Shown in pieces: positions 1 through 9,122 of a stretch of 64,000 nucleotides of DNA. Positions within the stretch are counted from its first letter, which is position 1; every line of letters begins with the position of its first letter. The notes beneath the pieces were generated by a model that made no database searches, was not told where the DNA came from, and was given only the letters and a program-made list of their open reading frames with translations. This stretch comes from Variovorax sp. Sphag1AA. Lineage in GTDB: Bacteria; Pseudomonadota; Gammaproteobacteria; Burkholderiales; Burkholderiaceae_C. Where the stretch lies: positions 124,001 to 188,000 of the forward strand of contig NZ_JACHYC010000003.1 of assembly GCF_014192575.1 (NCBI RefSeq). The letters are read 5' to 3'. Made by a program: the position numbers and the translations under genes.

Positions 1-1014
1 GGCGACAAGGTTGCCGCCAAGCGCGCGATGCGCCTGGCTGGCGTGCCTTGCGTACCGGGGCCGGACAACGGCCTGCCGGACGATCCGGAAGCCGTCAAGG
101 CACTGGCACGCGATGTCGGCTACCCCGTGATCGTCAAGGCCGCAGGCGGCGGTGGCGGACGGGGCATGCGCGTCGTACAGGACGAGGCTTCGTTGCCCGA
201 AGCGATGGCGCTGACGCGCGAGGAAGCACGCCGCGCCTTCGGCAATCCCGAGGTCTATATCGAGAAGTTCCTGCTGCATCCGCGCCATGTCGAGATCCAG
301 GTGCTGGCCGACAGCCATGGCCATGCGGTGTGGCTCGGCAGCCGCGACTGCTCGCTCCAGCGCCGTCACCAGAAGGTGATCGAGGAAGCGCCGGCGCCGG
401 GCATCGACGAAGCGCTGATCGCCGAAGTCGGCGAGCGTTGCGCGGCTGCTTGCCGGCAGATCGGCTATTGCGGCGTCGGCACTTTCGAGTTTCTCTACGA
501 GCGCGGCGCGTTCTATTTCATCGAGATGAACACGCGCCTGCAGGTCGAGCATCCGGTGACCGAGATGACGACCGGCATCGACATCGTGCAGCAGCAGATT
601 CGCATGGCGCGCGGCGAGCGCCTTTCGTTCGCGCAGGGCGATGTGCGCTGCCAGGGCCATGCGATCGAGTGCCGCATCAATGCGGAAGACCCGTCGAACT
701 TCGCGCCATCGCCCGGCCGCATCACCGGCTGGAAAGTGCCCGGTGGCTTCGGTGTTCGGGTGGATTCGCACGTGGGTGCGGGCTACCGCGTGCCGCCGTA
801 CTACGACTCGATGATTGCCAAGCTCGTCGTGCAGGGCGCAAGCCGTGACGACGCGATCGACCGCATGCGGCTCGCGCTCGCCGAGATGCAGGTCGATGGC
901 ATCGCGACCAATGTGCCGCTCCATCGCGACATCTTGCGCGACGAAGGCTTTGCGGCCGGGGGCGTGGACATCCATCATCTCGAGCGTTGGCTTCAGCAAA
1001 GGAGCACGACATGA
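1..1014 (+). CDS. accC: Biotin carboxylase subunit (5' end outside window)
   Basis: ATP-grasp biotin carboxylase, which carboxylates biotin on a carrier protein using ATP and bicarbonate. The frame is open from base 1, so roughly the first 110 residues of a family of about 450 lie outside; 337 residues are visible. The glycine-rich ATP loop GGGGGRGMR is at visible residues 49-57 and the signature [14 protein letters not shown] at 175-188, followed by the C-terminal biotin carboxylase domain. Its stop overlaps the next start (ATGA), which implies translational coupling. The neighbours are 5-oxoprolinase subunits and a BCCP-like protein, so it probably serves a specialised carboxylase or 5-oxoprolinase assembly rather than housekeeping acetyl-CoA carboxylase; that role is inferred. 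Confidence 0.93.
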   Translation, partial: GDKVAAKRAMRLAGVPCVPGPDNGLPDDPEAVKALARDVGYPVIVKAAGGGGGRGMRVVQDEASLPEAMALTREEARRAFGNPEVYIEKFLLHPRHVEIQVLADSHGHAVWLGSRDCSLQRRHQKVIEEAPAPGIDEALIAEVGERCAAACRQIGYCGVGTFEFLYERGAFYFIEMNTRLQVEHPVTEMTTGIDIVQQQIRMARGERLSFAQGDVRCQGHAIECRINAEDPSNFAPSPGRITGWKVPGGFGVRVDSHVGAGYRVPPYYDSMIAKLVVQGASRDDAIDRMRLALAEMQVDGIATNVPLHRDILRDEGFAAGGVDIHHLERWLQQRSTT

Positions 1015-1730
1015 ATCCGCAGGCGACCGTTGCCAAGTCGCACGCGTCCGTCAAGGCGCCCACCGTGCCGCTCGCCGGCACCATCAGCCTGCTCGGCACC
1101 ACCGGGATGCTGTTCGAGGCACCGGGCGAAATGGCTCTCGCATCGCAGCAGCGCATCTGGGCACTGGCCCGCGAGGCGCAGGACTGGTCCGAGGTGCGCG
1201 AAGCCGTGCCGGGCATGAACAACCTGATGCTGACCTTCGAGCGCCCGCCGCGCGATGCCAAGGCACTCGCGGCGCTGGAAGCGCGCGTGCATGCCGCATG
1301 GGACTCGGCCGTTGCGCTGCCGCTGGAGGGCCGCGTGGTCGAGCTGCCGGTGGTCTACGGCGGCGAGGGCGGGCCGCACATGGCGGATGTGGTTTCGCAC
1401 ACCGGGCTCAGCGTGGACGAGATCGTCGAGCTGCACAGTGCGCCGACCTATCCGGTGTACGCACTCGGCAGCCATCCGGGCTATTGCTACCTCGGCGGCA
1501 TGGACCCGCGCATCGCCACGCCGCGCCGCAAGGTGCCGGTGCTGAGCATTCCGGGCGGCGCGGTGTCGATTGGCGGCGCGCAGACCGGCGTGTCGGCCTC
1601 GGCCGGTCCGAGCGGCTGGAACACCATCGGAAGCACTTCGATGTGCTTCTTCGACCCCACGCAGGACCCGCCTGCGATGCTGCAGCCCGGCGACATGATC
1701 CGCTTCCGGGTGGAAGGAATCATCCGATGA
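1011..1730 (+). CDS. pxpB: 5-oxoprolinase subunit B / carboxyltransferase subunit B
   Basis: PxpB/KipI family protein of 239 residues. With PxpC and PxpA this family forms the ATP-dependent 5-oxoprolinase that opens 5-oxoproline to glutamate. The family core is clear: [20 protein letters not shown] followed by an [10 protein letters not shown] segment and AQTG. The ATG at 1011 is preferred over an upstream in-frame ATG because it has a ribosome site (AAAGGAG, 998-1004) and overlaps the preceding stop by four bases. The 3' end likewise overlaps pxpC (ATGA at 1727-1730). The N-terminal 20 residues are Ala/Val-rich and extend beyond the usual KipI start; their role is unknown. Confidence 0.9.
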   Translation: MNPQATVAKSHASVKAPTVPLAGTISLLGTTGMLFEAPGEMALASQQRIWALAREAQDWSEVREAVPGMNNLMLTFERPPRDAKALAALEARVHAAWDSAVALPLEGRVVELPVVYGGEGGPHMADVVSHTGLSVDEIVELHSAPTYPVYALGSHPGYCYLGGMDPRIATPRRKVPVLSIPGGAVSIGGAQTGVSASAGPSGWNTIGSTSMCFFDPTQDPPAMLQPGDMIRFRVEGIIR

Positions 1731-2713
1731 TCGAAGTCCTCTCATCCGCCGCGCTCGCGACCGTGCAGGACGCGGGACGCAAGGGCAGCCTGCGCTGGGG
1801 CGTGGGCACCTCCGGCGCCATGGACAACCTCGCGCTCGCTGCCGGCAACCTGATGCTCGGCAACGACGTGAACGCAGCGGCCATCGAAGTGCCGGTGTTT
1901 CCGTTCAAGGTGCGCTTTGGCGAAGATTGCGCGTTCGCGCTGACCGGCGCCGATTGCGCCGCGCGCCTCGACGACACGCCGCTGATGCCCTGGTGGGTGC
2001 ATCAGGCGCAAGCGGGCCAGGTGCTCACGTTGGGCCTGCCGCAGGGTGGTGCGCAGCGCGGAAGCCGCGCGATGCTGTGCGTCGCCGGCGGCGTGGACGT
2101 GCCAGAGGTGCTGGGCTCTCGCAGCACGCAACTCCGCGGTGCTTTCGGTGGGCATGAAGGCCGCGCCCTGCGGCGTGGCGACTCGCTGCGCGCGGGCCGC
2201 GCGGGTGAAGCGCACCGCACCCACTTCGGGCTTGTTCCGCCTTCGTTGACGCTGCCGTTGCAGGTCGATGGCGTGCCAGCGGTGCGCGTCCTGCCGGCCG
2301 CCGAATACCTGGGATTCGAGAAATCCTCGCGCGCCGCCTTCTGGGCCGGCGAATGGAAGATCACCGCGCAGAGCGACCGCTATGGCTACCGGCTGGAGGG
2401 CGAAGCACTGCAACCGGTGGCGCCGATGGAGATCCGCTCGCACGGAATCGTGCCCGGCGTGATCCAGGTTCCGCACAGCGGGCAGCCCATCATCCAGATG
2501 CGCGATGCGCAGCCCTCAGGTGGCTATCCCAAGTTCGGGACGGTCATCGAGGCCGATCTGTGGCGCCTCGGGCAGGCGCCCATCGGCAGCCGCATCCGAT
2601 TCATCGAGGTCGACTGGGCCGAAGCCGTCGCCGCGCTGGACGAGACCGAAGCGTGGCTCGGCAAGGTGAGCCGCATCGTGGAACTCCACCGCAGCGCGCC
2701 GCAAAGGAAGTGA
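1727..2713 (+). CDS. pxpC: 5-oxoprolinase subunit C / biotin-dependent carboxyltransferase family
   Basis: PxpC/KipA family protein of 328 residues, the partner of PxpB. The N-terminus shows the family pattern DAGRKGSLRWGVGTSGAMDN, and the C-terminal half contains RYGYRLEG, IVPGVIQVPHSGQPI and GGYPKFGTV, all typical of allophanate hydrolase subunit 2 and PxpC proteins. The ATG at 1727 overlaps the pxpB stop; longer in-frame ORFs upstream are read-through of the other frame. The next gene begins one base after its stop. Family membership is secure. Whether the complex acts on 5-oxoproline or on another lactam or urea-like substrate cannot be told, because the region also encodes biotin carboxylase. 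Confidence 0.92.
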   Translation: MIEVLSSAALATVQDAGRKGSLRWGVGTSGAMDNLALAAGNLMLGNDVNAAAIEVPVFPFKVRFGEDCAFALTGADCAARLDDTPLMPWWVHQAQAGQVLTLGLPQGGAQRGSRAMLCVAGGVDVPEVLGSRSTQLRGAFGGHEGRALRRGDSLRAGRAGEAHRTHFGLVPPSLTLPLQVDGVPAVRVLPAAEYLGFEKSSRAAFWAGEWKITAQSDRYGYRLEGEALQPVAPMEIRSHGIVPGVIQVPHSGQPIIQMRDAQPSGGYPKFGTVIEADLWRLGQAPIGSRIRFIEVDWAEAVAALDETEAWLGKVSRIVELHRSAPQRK

Positions 2714-2714
2714 C

Positions 2715-3128
2715 ATGCCGACCGCAGACGAACTGAAGCAGATGGCGGCATGGCTGGCCGGGACCGACATCGGCCTGCTGGAACTGCGCACGCCCCACGG
2801 CGTCGTGCGGCTCGGCCGCGAGCCGGCGGCGGGCGATGAGATCGTGCAACTGGAAGATGAAGCGCTGGACGACGAAGCCGCACCCGCGCAGGCGATTGCA
2901 GGCGCACCGAGCGTGGGCGTGTTCCTGCACGCGCATCCGTTGCACAACAAGCCCGTCGTCCGCGTGGGCGAACGGGTGAAGGCGGGGCAGGGCCTCGGTC
3001 TGGTGCGGATCGGCCCGCTGCTGCTGCCGGTCACTGCGCCCGCTGCCGGATTGGTGACTGGTGTGCGGGAAGAGGTTGGCGCGGCAGTGGGCTACGGCAC
3101 CGCGCTTTTCGAACTGCACATCGACTGA
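2715..3128 (+). CDS. BCCP-like protein lacking the biotinylation lysine
   Basis: A 137-residue protein with the biotinyl/lipoyl fold of acetyl-CoA carboxylase carrier proteins: an N-terminal helix, an acidic and Ala-rich linker at about 41-63, then a barrel domain at about 66-136. Residues 83-114 align without gaps to E. coli AccB, but the EAMKM biotinylation motif reads RIGPL at 98-102, so the modified lysine is proline 101. The product therefore cannot be biotinylated in the known way. The gene lies between pxpC and pxpA and downstream of a biotin carboxylase, in a tightly packed operon. It may be a structural subunit, or a decayed carrier whose work is done by a BCCP elsewhere; both are inferences. 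Confidence 0.85.
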   Translation: MPTADELKQMAAWLAGTDIGLLELRTPHGVVRLGREPAAGDEIVQLEDEALDDEAAPAQAIAGAPSVGVFLHAHPLHNKPVVRVGERVKAGQGLGLVRIGPLLLPVTAPAAGLVTGVREEVGAAVGYGTALFELHID

Positions 3129-3147
3129 ACGCGCAAAGGACATTCAC

Positions 3148-3942
3148 ATGGACATCGATCTGAACGCCGATCTCGGCGAAGGCTTCGGCCCCTGGCGGAT
3201 GGGTGAGGACGAGGCGCTGCTGGAGATCGTCTCCTCCGCCAACATCGCCTGCGGCTTCCATGCCGGCGATCCGGTCATCATGAACCGCACCGTGCGTACG
3301 GCAGGAACCAAGGGCGTGGACATCGGCGCACACGTGGGCTTTCCCGACCTCATGGGCTTTGGCCGCCGGCAGATGCAGATCGACACCGCGGAACTCGCCA
3401 CCTACGTGACCTACCAGCTCGGCGCGCTGGCGGGCATGGCGAAGTCGGCCGGGCTTCGCATGACGCACATGAGCTTCCATGGCGCCCTGGGCAACATGGC
3501 GGCGGCGGATGCCGCGCTGGCGGAGCCGCTGGTGCAAGCGGTCGCCGATTTCGACCGCGATCTCATCATCAGCTCATCCGTGAGCCGTGCGATCGAGGGC
3601 GCGGCCGAACGATGCGGCCTGCGCGTTGTCACCACCTTCCTGGCCGACCGGGCCTGCGATGACGAGGGCCTGCTGGTGCCTCGCAAACTGCCGGATTCGG
3701 TGATCCACGATCCGGATGCGGTGCTGGCCCGGGTGCGGCAGCTCCTGGACGACGGCACGGTCACCAGCTACAGCGGCAAGCGCATCCCGATGAAGGCCCG
3801 TTCGATCCTGGTGCACGGGGACACGCCGGGCGCGGTGGCGCTGGCGCGCGCGGTACGCGGCGTGGTCGAGTCCGGCGGGCGCGTGGTGCCGGTCTCGCAG
3901 CAGCTTGCGGGGGCTTCCACCCAAGCGTTCACCCGGACATAA
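3148..3942 (+). CDS. pxpA: 5-oxoprolinase subunit A (LamB/YcsF family)
   Basis: PxpA/YcsF family protein of 264 residues, the third subunit of bacterial 5-oxoprolinase. The hallmark N-terminus DLNADLGEGFG is followed by ANIACGFHAGDP and GAHVGFPD, and near the C-terminus by ILVHGDTPGAV. The ATG at 3148 follows an AAAGGA ribosome site; the longer in-frame ORF from 3061 is antisense-like overlap with the BCCP gene. The order accC-pxpB-pxpC-BCCP-pxpA is typical of proteobacterial operons coupling 5-oxoproline or lactam use to amino acid uptake, and an amino acid ABC transporter follows after one SDR gene. Confidence 0.95.
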   Translation: MDIDLNADLGEGFGPWRMGEDEALLEIVSSANIACGFHAGDPVIMNRTVRTAGTKGVDIGAHVGFPDLMGFGRRQMQIDTAELATYVTYQLGALAGMAKSAGLRMTHMSFHGALGNMAAADAALAEPLVQAVADFDRDLIISSSVSRAIEGAAERCGLRVVTTFLADRACDDEGLLVPRKLPDSVIHDPDAVLARVRQLLDDGTVTSYSGKRIPMKARSILVHGDTPGAVALARAVRGVVESGGRVVPVSQQLAGASTQAFTRT

Positions 3943-4030
3943 GGACGCCTTATCTCTCCACAGACATTCCGTCTTGGCGCCAATTTGCGCTGATCGATAC
4001 AGTGAAATTTCATTAAGGAAAGAAGCAAAG

Positions 4031-4783
4031 ATGCCGTTCTCCGACTACAAGACCGCTCTCGTCACCGGCGCCTCGTCAGGCATCGGCGCCGCCGTCGTCG
4101 AGCGCCTTTGCAAGGAAGGCCTGCAGGTCCATGCGATCGCCCGCAGTGCCGGCAAGCTGGACGAGCTTGCCTCCCGCACCGGCTGCATTCCCCATGCACT
4201 GGACGTCGCCGACGTCGAAGGCATCACGCGGCTGGCAAAGGAAGTGCCCTTCGACGTGCTCGTCAACAACGCCGGCGTCGACCGGCCGGGCTCGATCCTT
4301 GCGGCCGACGCCGAGGGCATCGACCTGCTGGTGGACGTGAACCTGCGCGCCGTGCTGCATCTGTGCCGGCTGGTAGTGCCGGGCATGGCGGCACGCGATC
4401 GCGGGCATGTGGTCAACATCAGCTCGATCGCGGGTGCCTACAACTTCAACGGCAACAGCACCTACCACGCGACCAAGGCGGCGGTCAGCATGCTGTCGCG
4501 CCAGCTTCGCATCGACCTCTTCGGCAAGCGCGTGCGCGTCACCGAGATCTGCCCGGGCCGCGTTGCGACGGACATCTTTGCGCACGTGCATGGCGATTCC
4601 GACGAAACCTACAAGCGCTTCGTCGAAGGATTCGAGTTGCCGAAGGCCGAGGACATCGCCAACGCCATCGCCTTCGCGATCGCCGCGCCGATCGCGGTGA
4701 ACGTCGGCCACATGGAGATCACGCCGACCCTGCAGGTGCCGGGCGGACTCTCCACCACCCGGCCGCAGGAAGCCAAGGCCTGA
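4031..4783 (+). CDS. SDR family oxidoreductase (YdfG-like)
   Basis: Classical short-chain dehydrogenase of 250 residues. The Rossmann motif TGASSGIG is near the N-terminus, NNAG is at about residue 80, and the catalytic Ser/Tyr/Lys are in NISSIAG and YHATK. The C-terminus (VNVGHMEITPTLQ) resembles YdfG-type 3-hydroxy acid or serine/L-allo-threonine dehydrogenases. The start at 4031 follows an AAGGAAAG ribosome site. It is 88 bases after pxpA and 40 bases before an amino acid transporter, so it may oxidise a hydroxy amino acid brought in by that system; substrate and cofactor are inferred from family resemblance only. Confidence 0.85.
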   Translation: MPFSDYKTALVTGASSGIGAAVVERLCKEGLQVHAIARSAGKLDELASRTGCIPHALDVADVEGITRLAKEVPFDVLVNNAGVDRPGSILAADAEGIDLLVDVNLRAVLHLCRLVVPGMAARDRGHVVNISSIAGAYNFNGNSTYHATKAAVSMLSRQLRIDLFGKRVRVTEICPGRVATDIFAHVHGDSDETYKRFVEGFELPKAEDIANAIAFAIAAPIAVNVGHMEITPTLQVPGGLSTTRPQEAKA

Positions 4784-4823
4784 GGCCCGGCGCCACGGAA
4801 CACCACGAAAGGGGGCACGGATC

Positions 4824-5525
4824 ATGAAAGACTTCGATCTACTCGCCGTCCTTCTGAAGCCCGAGTTCGGCGCCATGCTGCTGCATGGCGTGGAGATGAC
4901 GCTGAAGATCGCGGCCGGCTCCTGGCTGCTCGCGATGGCGATCGCGATCATCCTGCTGGTGGTGCGGCTCACGCCCAACCGCATCGCCGAACGCGTGGTG
5001 GCTGCCTACATCTCCTACCACCGCAACGTGCCGACGCTGGTGCAGCTGATGTTCTGGTACTTCGGCATCTTCAGCGTGCTGCCCGATGCGGTGCAGGCCT
5101 GGCTGTCGGACCACAACGCCGAGGCGCTCATCTCGATCATCGCGCTGGGGCTCTGCCAGGCCGCGTACTTCAGCGAAGACATCCGCTCGGGGCTCCGCGC
5201 GATCCCAGCGGGGCAGGCCGAAGCCGCGCGTGCACTGGGCCACGGCTACATCGGCTCGATGCGACACGTGATCCTGCCGCAGGCAATGCGCAACGCGATT
5301 CCGGCGCTGGTCAACCACAGCGTGTCGCTGTTCAAGAACAGCAGCCTCGCGATGGCGATCGGCGTCGCCGAACTGACCCACGCGGTGAAGGAAGTGGAGA
5401 GCCAGAGCTTCCGTGCCTTCGAGGCCTACAGCGTGGCCACGGTGCTCTATCTCGTGCTGTCGCTGATCATCATGACCATCGGCGCGTGGGTCGCACGGCG
5501 CTATCGCATCGCAGGAGCGAGGTAA
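4824..5525 (+). CDS. Polar amino acid ABC transporter permease
   Basis: Inner membrane permease of 233 residues from the HisM/GlnP family of polar amino acid ABC importers. It has about five hydrophobic segments and the EAA loop (GQAEAARALGHG, then MRHVILPQAMRNAIPAL) that docks onto the ATPase. It has a good ribosome site (GAAAGGGGG) and is followed three bases later by a second permease of the same type, so the two probably form a heterodimer. The four-gene transporter set (two permeases, ATPase, binding protein) is complete in order. Confidence 0.93.
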   Translation: MKDFDLLAVLLKPEFGAMLLHGVEMTLKIAAGSWLLAMAIAIILLVVRLTPNRIAERVVAAYISYHRNVPTLVQLMFWYFGIFSVLPDAVQAWLSDHNAEALISIIALGLCQAAYFSEDIRSGLRAIPAGQAEAARALGHGYIGSMRHVILPQAMRNAIPALVNHSVSLFKNSSLAMAIGVAELTHAVKEVESQSFRAFEAYSVATVLYLVLSLIIMTIGAWVARRYRIAGAR

Positions 5526-5528
5526 GCC

Positions 5529-6287
5529 ATGTACAGCATCTTCGAGATCCTGCGCGACAACTGGCTGCTGCTGCTCGTCGGCCAGTACCCGAGCGGCCCG
5601 CTCGGCGGCATCTGCGCGACGCTGATTCTTTCGGTGCTCGGCATCCTGATGGCGTTCCCGCTGTCGGTGCTGCTCGCGCTGGCGCGTCTGTCGCCGTGGA
5701 AGCTCCTGAGCTGGCCTGCGGCAGTGCTGGTGTACGTGGTGCGCGGCGTGCCGCTGCTGATGGTGATCCTGTGGGTCTACTTCCTGGTGCCGCTGCTGAT
5801 CGGGCGCGATGTCTCGGGCTTCACGACCATGCTCTGCACGCTGGTGATCTACGAAGGCGCCTACCTGTCGGAGGTCGTTCGCGCCGGCATCCAGGCACTG
5901 CCCAAGGGGCAGGTCGAGGCGGCGAGATCGCTCGGGCACAGCCATCTGGGGACCATGTGGTACGTGATCCTGCCGCAGGCGCTCTACAACATGCTGCCGA
6001 GCATGCTGAGCCAGTTCATCTCCACGATCAAGGAGACCACGCTCGGCTACGTGATCAACGTGCAGGAACTCACCTTTGCCGCTAACCAGATCAACAACCA
6101 GTTGTTGACCAAGCCGTTCCAGGTGTTCTTCATCCTTGCCGTGACCTTCTACGTGGTGTGCTTCAGCCTCACGCAACTGGCGCAGTGGGTGGAGCGGCGC
6201 ATTGCCCACAAGCGGCTCGGCATGAAGCCGGCAAAACCCGTCGAAAACCCGGCTTCCCTGCCGCCGACGGTCGCAACGAATCCTTGA
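5529..6287 (+). CDS. Polar amino acid ABC transporter permease (second subunit)
   Basis: Second HisQ/HisM-type permease, 252 residues, with hydrophobic segments throughout and the EAA loop GQVEAARSLGHS followed by MWYVILPQALYNMLPSML. The last 25 residues are a Pro-rich cytoplasmic tail absent from its partner. It starts three bases after the first permease and ends 15 bases before the ATPase gene. Together these transmembrane subunits should form the channel for an amino acid or related compound presented by the downstream binding protein. Confidence 0.93.
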   Translation: MYSIFEILRDNWLLLLVGQYPSGPLGGICATLILSVLGILMAFPLSVLLALARLSPWKLLSWPAAVLVYVVRGVPLLMVILWVYFLVPLLIGRDVSGFTTMLCTLVIYEGAYLSEVVRAGIQALPKGQVEAARSLGHSHLGTMWYVILPQALYNMLPSMLSQFISTIKETTLGYVINVQELTFAANQINNQLLTKPFQVFFILAVTFYVVCFSLTQLAQWVERRIAHKRLGMKPAKPVENPASLPPTVATNP

Positions 6288-6302
6288 GAGGAGACAGAAA
6301 GC

Positions 6303-7061
6303 ATGGCCCCCGATGTCGACACCCCGATGATCCTGTTCTCCAACATCAACAAGTGGTACGGCGACTACCAGGCGCTCACCAACGTCAATGCTGAAGTGAA
6401 GCGCGGCGAGGTCGTCGTGGTTTGCGGGCCGTCGGGCTCGGGCAAGTCGACGCTCATCCGCACCGTCAACCGGCTTGAAGAAATCAAGTCAGGGCAGTTG
6501 CTCTTCGACGGCCACGACATCCATGCGCCGATGGGCAGCGGTGCACTGAACAAGCTTCGCAGCCGAATCGGCTTTGTCTTCCAGAGCTTCAACCTGTTCC
6601 CGCATCTCTCGGTGCTGGAGAACATCATGCTGTCGCCGACGCGGGTGCTCGGCGTGAAGCGCGCGGTGGCGAAAGACAAGGCCATGCAACTGCTCGAACG
6701 CGTGGGCCTTTCCAACAAGGCCGGCGCCTATCCCGCGCAACTCTCCGGCGGTCAGCAACAGCGCGTGGCGATTGCGCGTGCCCTTGCGATGGAGCCGCCC
6801 GCGATGCTGTTCGACGAGCCGACCAGCGCGCTCGACCCCGAGATGGTGGGTGAAGTGCTCTCCGTCATGCGCAGCCTCGCCAACGAGGGCATGACCATGA
6901 TGTGCGTCACGCACGAGATGAATTTCGCGCGCGAGGTTGCGGACCGTGTCTGGTTCATGGATGCCGGCCAGATCCTCGAGAAGGCCGAGCCCAAGGAGTT
7001 CTTCTGCAACCCGCAGCATCCGCGCGCGAAGCGATTTCTTTCCGACCTGCGCGCGCACTGA
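6303..7061 (+). CDS. Amino acid ABC transporter ATP-binding protein (GlnQ-like)
   Basis: ATPase subunit of 252 residues in the polar amino acid (GlnQ/HisP) family. Walker [10 protein letters not shown] is at 42-50, followed by the signature LSGGQQQR, Walker [13 protein letters not shown] and the H-loop CVTHEMNFA. The family's ARTP-type [12 protein letters not shown] follows Walker B. A ribosome site (GAGAGGAG) precedes 6303; an in-frame ATG at 6330 is possible but lacks as good a site. It energises the two permeases just upstream. Confidence 0.95.
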   Translation: MAPDVDTPMILFSNINKWYGDYQALTNVNAEVKRGEVVVVCGPSGSGKSTLIRTVNRLEEIKSGQLLFDGHDIHAPMGSGALNKLRSRIGFVFQSFNLFPHLSVLENIMLSPTRVLGVKRAVAKDKAMQLLERVGLSNKAGAYPAQLSGGQQQRVAIARALAMEPPAMLFDEPTSALDPEMVGEVLSVMRSLANEGMTMMCVTHEMNFAREVADRVWFMDAGQILEKAEPKEFFCNPQHPRAKRFLSDLRAH

Positions 7062-7111
7062 GTCGCCGCCATTCCACCCTTCACAGCAAACCACGTCACC
7101 TGGAGTTCATC

Positions 7112-7954
7112 ATGTCGAAGAAGACTGCGATCCGTCTGGCCGTCATCGGCTGCAGCCTGTCCGCGTTCGCGGTGCTCGCGCACGCGGACCAATGGGACGA
7201 GATCAGCCAGCGCAAGGAGCTCAAGTGCGGCACCTTCGCCGACGTCCCGCCTTTCGCCGCGCCCGATCCCAAGACGCGCGAGATGGTCGGATTCGACGTC
7301 GACCTGTGCAATGCGCTAGCGAAGCAGCTCGGTGTGACGGCCAAGGTCACGCCGCTGTCGGTGGAGGCGCGCGTGCCGGAGGTCAAGCTCGGGCGCGTCG
7401 ACGTCACGGTCGCGAACCTTGCCTATACCAAGAGCCGCGGTGAGCAGATCCAGTTCAGCGACCCGTACTACATCGCCAAGGAGATGCTTGCAGTGAAGGC
7501 CTCGGATCCGGGCACGAGCAAGGCCGACTTCAAGGGCAAGCGCCTGAGTTCGACGAAGGGCTCGACCTCCGAACTGTCGATCAAGATGAACGGCTCCGAG
7601 CCCGTGACCTTCCAGGACACCGGCTCTGCATTCATGGCGGTGCAGCAGAACAAGTCGGTCGGCATGGTTGCGAACACCATGACCATCACCAAGCTGGTCA
7701 ACCAGTCGAAGACCTCGGGCGTCGAGCTCAAGATGATCAAGGAGCCGATGGTCTACCAGCCGATCGGCATCGGCATGAAGAAGGACGAGCCGGTGCTGCT
7801 CTCCAAGGTCAATGCCGCGCTCTATGCGCTCGACAAGTCGGGCGAGATCGACAAACTGTGGGCCAAGTGGCTCGGGCCGAACACCGAATACAAGCTGACG
7901 CGGGACGAGAAGGTCACGCCGCTGGCGGACCTGAAGTTCGAGCTGCTGCCCTAG
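7112..7954 (+). CDS. Amino acid ABC transporter substrate-binding protein
   Basis: Periplasmic solute-binding protein of family 3, 280 residues. A signal peptide (Lys-rich n-region, hydrophobic core, cleavage after AHA at about residue 24) precedes a mature domain with the family segments KCGTFADVPPF, GFDVDLCNALAKQLG and VTVANLAYTKSRGEQIQFS. It starts 50 bases after the ATPase gene and completes the ABC importer. Ligand identity is not readable; the neighbouring pxp genes and SDR suggest an amino acid or a cyclised derivative. It ends 15 bases before the stop of a convergent regulator gene. Confidence 0.93.
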   Translation: MSKKTAIRLAVIGCSLSAFAVLAHADQWDEISQRKELKCGTFADVPPFAAPDPKTREMVGFDVDLCNALAKQLGVTAKVTPLSVEARVPEVKLGRVDVTVANLAYTKSRGEQIQFSDPYYIAKEMLAVKASDPGTSKADFKGKRLSSTKGSTSELSIKMNGSEPVTFQDTGSAFMAVQQNKSVGMVANTMTITKLVNQSKTSGVELKMIKEPMVYQPIGIGMKKDEPVLLSKVNAALYALDKSGEIDKLWAKWLGPNTEYKLTRDEKVTPLADLKFELLP

Positions 7955-7968
7955 TCCTCATCGATGCC

Positions 7969-9012
7969 TCATTGACGGCCCTCGCCGTTCTCGTTCAACC
8001 GCCAGTGGGCTCGAGGCCCGCGGAAGGTGTAGCGATCACGGTAGCCGCGCGGACTGGTGCCGGTCGCGCGCGCGAACATGCGGCAGAAGGCGCTGGTGTC
8101 CGAATAGCCGCAGTCGTGCGCGATCTCTTCGACTGAGCGCCAGGTGCCCTCCAGCCACATCTGCGCACGCTGCACGCGCAGCTCCTGCAGATATTCCTGC
8201 GGCGTCTTGTTCAGATGCTGGCGGAACAGCCGGGACAGGGTTCGCTCGCTGATCGAAGCGGCTGCCGCGGCATCCGCCAGCTTGAGCGGCCGGCCGGCAT
8301 TGGCCTGTATCCAGGTCTGCGCGCGATACAGCGGCGTGTCGCGTGACTGGCCCATCACTTCCTTGCGCGTCATGGTGGCCGACAGGGCCTGCCGTTCTGC
8401 ATTGAGCAGGAGCTTCTCCGCACCGGCATGGGCGAGGTCTGCGAGACCGGCATAGGCGGCAAGGTGCAGCACCAGTGCGTGCATCAGCGGCGGCGCCGCT
8501 GCGCAGACGATGCCGTGCTGGACGACGATCGGCTCGCGCGCTTCGATCCTGACGTCCGGAAACTGGTCTTCGAATCCAGACTGGTAGAGCCACGGGATCG
8601 GCGCGAGGGTAAGCCTTCCGGATTGCGCGAGCAACCAGACGCTGGTGCCGCATGCGCCGACCAGATGGCCTGCATCGAGTCGCTCGCGAATCGTCTCCAC
8701 CAGCTTCGCGTTGCGCGAGGCCAGCCGGCGCAGCGCGGGTATCGACCGCATCTCCAACGGAGGGAGGAGCAGCACGCGTGGCCCTGCGATGGGCTTGCGG
8801 GCGTAGAGGCGCTCTTCATCGCAGATGCAGACCTGCGCGTGCCACTTGTGCGTGCGACCTTGTGCGTCGACGAATCGCCATGCGACGGCCGGCAATCGAT
8901 CGCGAGGATTGCGTGTTCGCGCAAGTGCATTGAGCTCGCGAAGAACGTCGATGGCCGACCACAGCGCGCCGGGCGCACCGCCTTCGGGAAGCATCAGGTC
9001 GAAATGAACCAT
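7969..9012 (-). CDS. GlxA-family AraC transcriptional regulator (DJ-1/PfpI-like N-terminus)
   Basis: Regulator of 347 residues. Residues 1 to about 190 form a DJ-1/PfpI-like ligand domain (FDLMLPEGGAPGALWSAID, then VGACGTSVWLLAQSGRL, where the cysteine sits at the nucleophile-elbow position). Residues 235-335 hold an AraC double helix-turn-helix (AAASISERTLSRLFRQH and IAHDCGYSDTSAFCRMF). GlxA-type proteins usually control amine or amino acid catabolism. It is divergent from a Bug binding protein and an M20 amidohydrolase, the likely targets, and convergent with the amino acid transporter. The ATG at 9012 is the natural start of the DJ-1 domain. Confidence 0.9.
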   Translation of the reverse strand: MVHFDLMLPEGGAPGALWSAIDVLRELNALARTRNPRDRLPAVAWRFVDAQGRTHKWHAQVCICDEERLYARKPIAGPRVLLLPPLEMRSIPALRRLASRNAKLVETIRERLDAGHLVGACGTSVWLLAQSGRLTLAPIPWLYQSGFEDQFPDVRIEAREPIVVQHGIVCAAAPPLMHALVLHLAAYAGLADLAHAGAEKLLLNAERQALSATMTRKEVMGQSRDTPLYRAQTWIQANAGRPLKLADAAAAASISERTLSRLFRQHLNKTPQEYLQELRVQRAQMWLEGTWRSVEEIAHDCGYSDTSAFCRMFARATGTSPRGYRDRYTFRGPRAHWRLNENGEGRQ

Positions 9013-9122
9013 TGGAAACGGAGTGGCCGAAACAGCACATCAAATGGCCGGATCGAACATTGTGACAGCGAGGGCGCGAACCTACGATTCGCCGCATCTT
9101 TCAAACCCAGGAGCCGTTCGCC

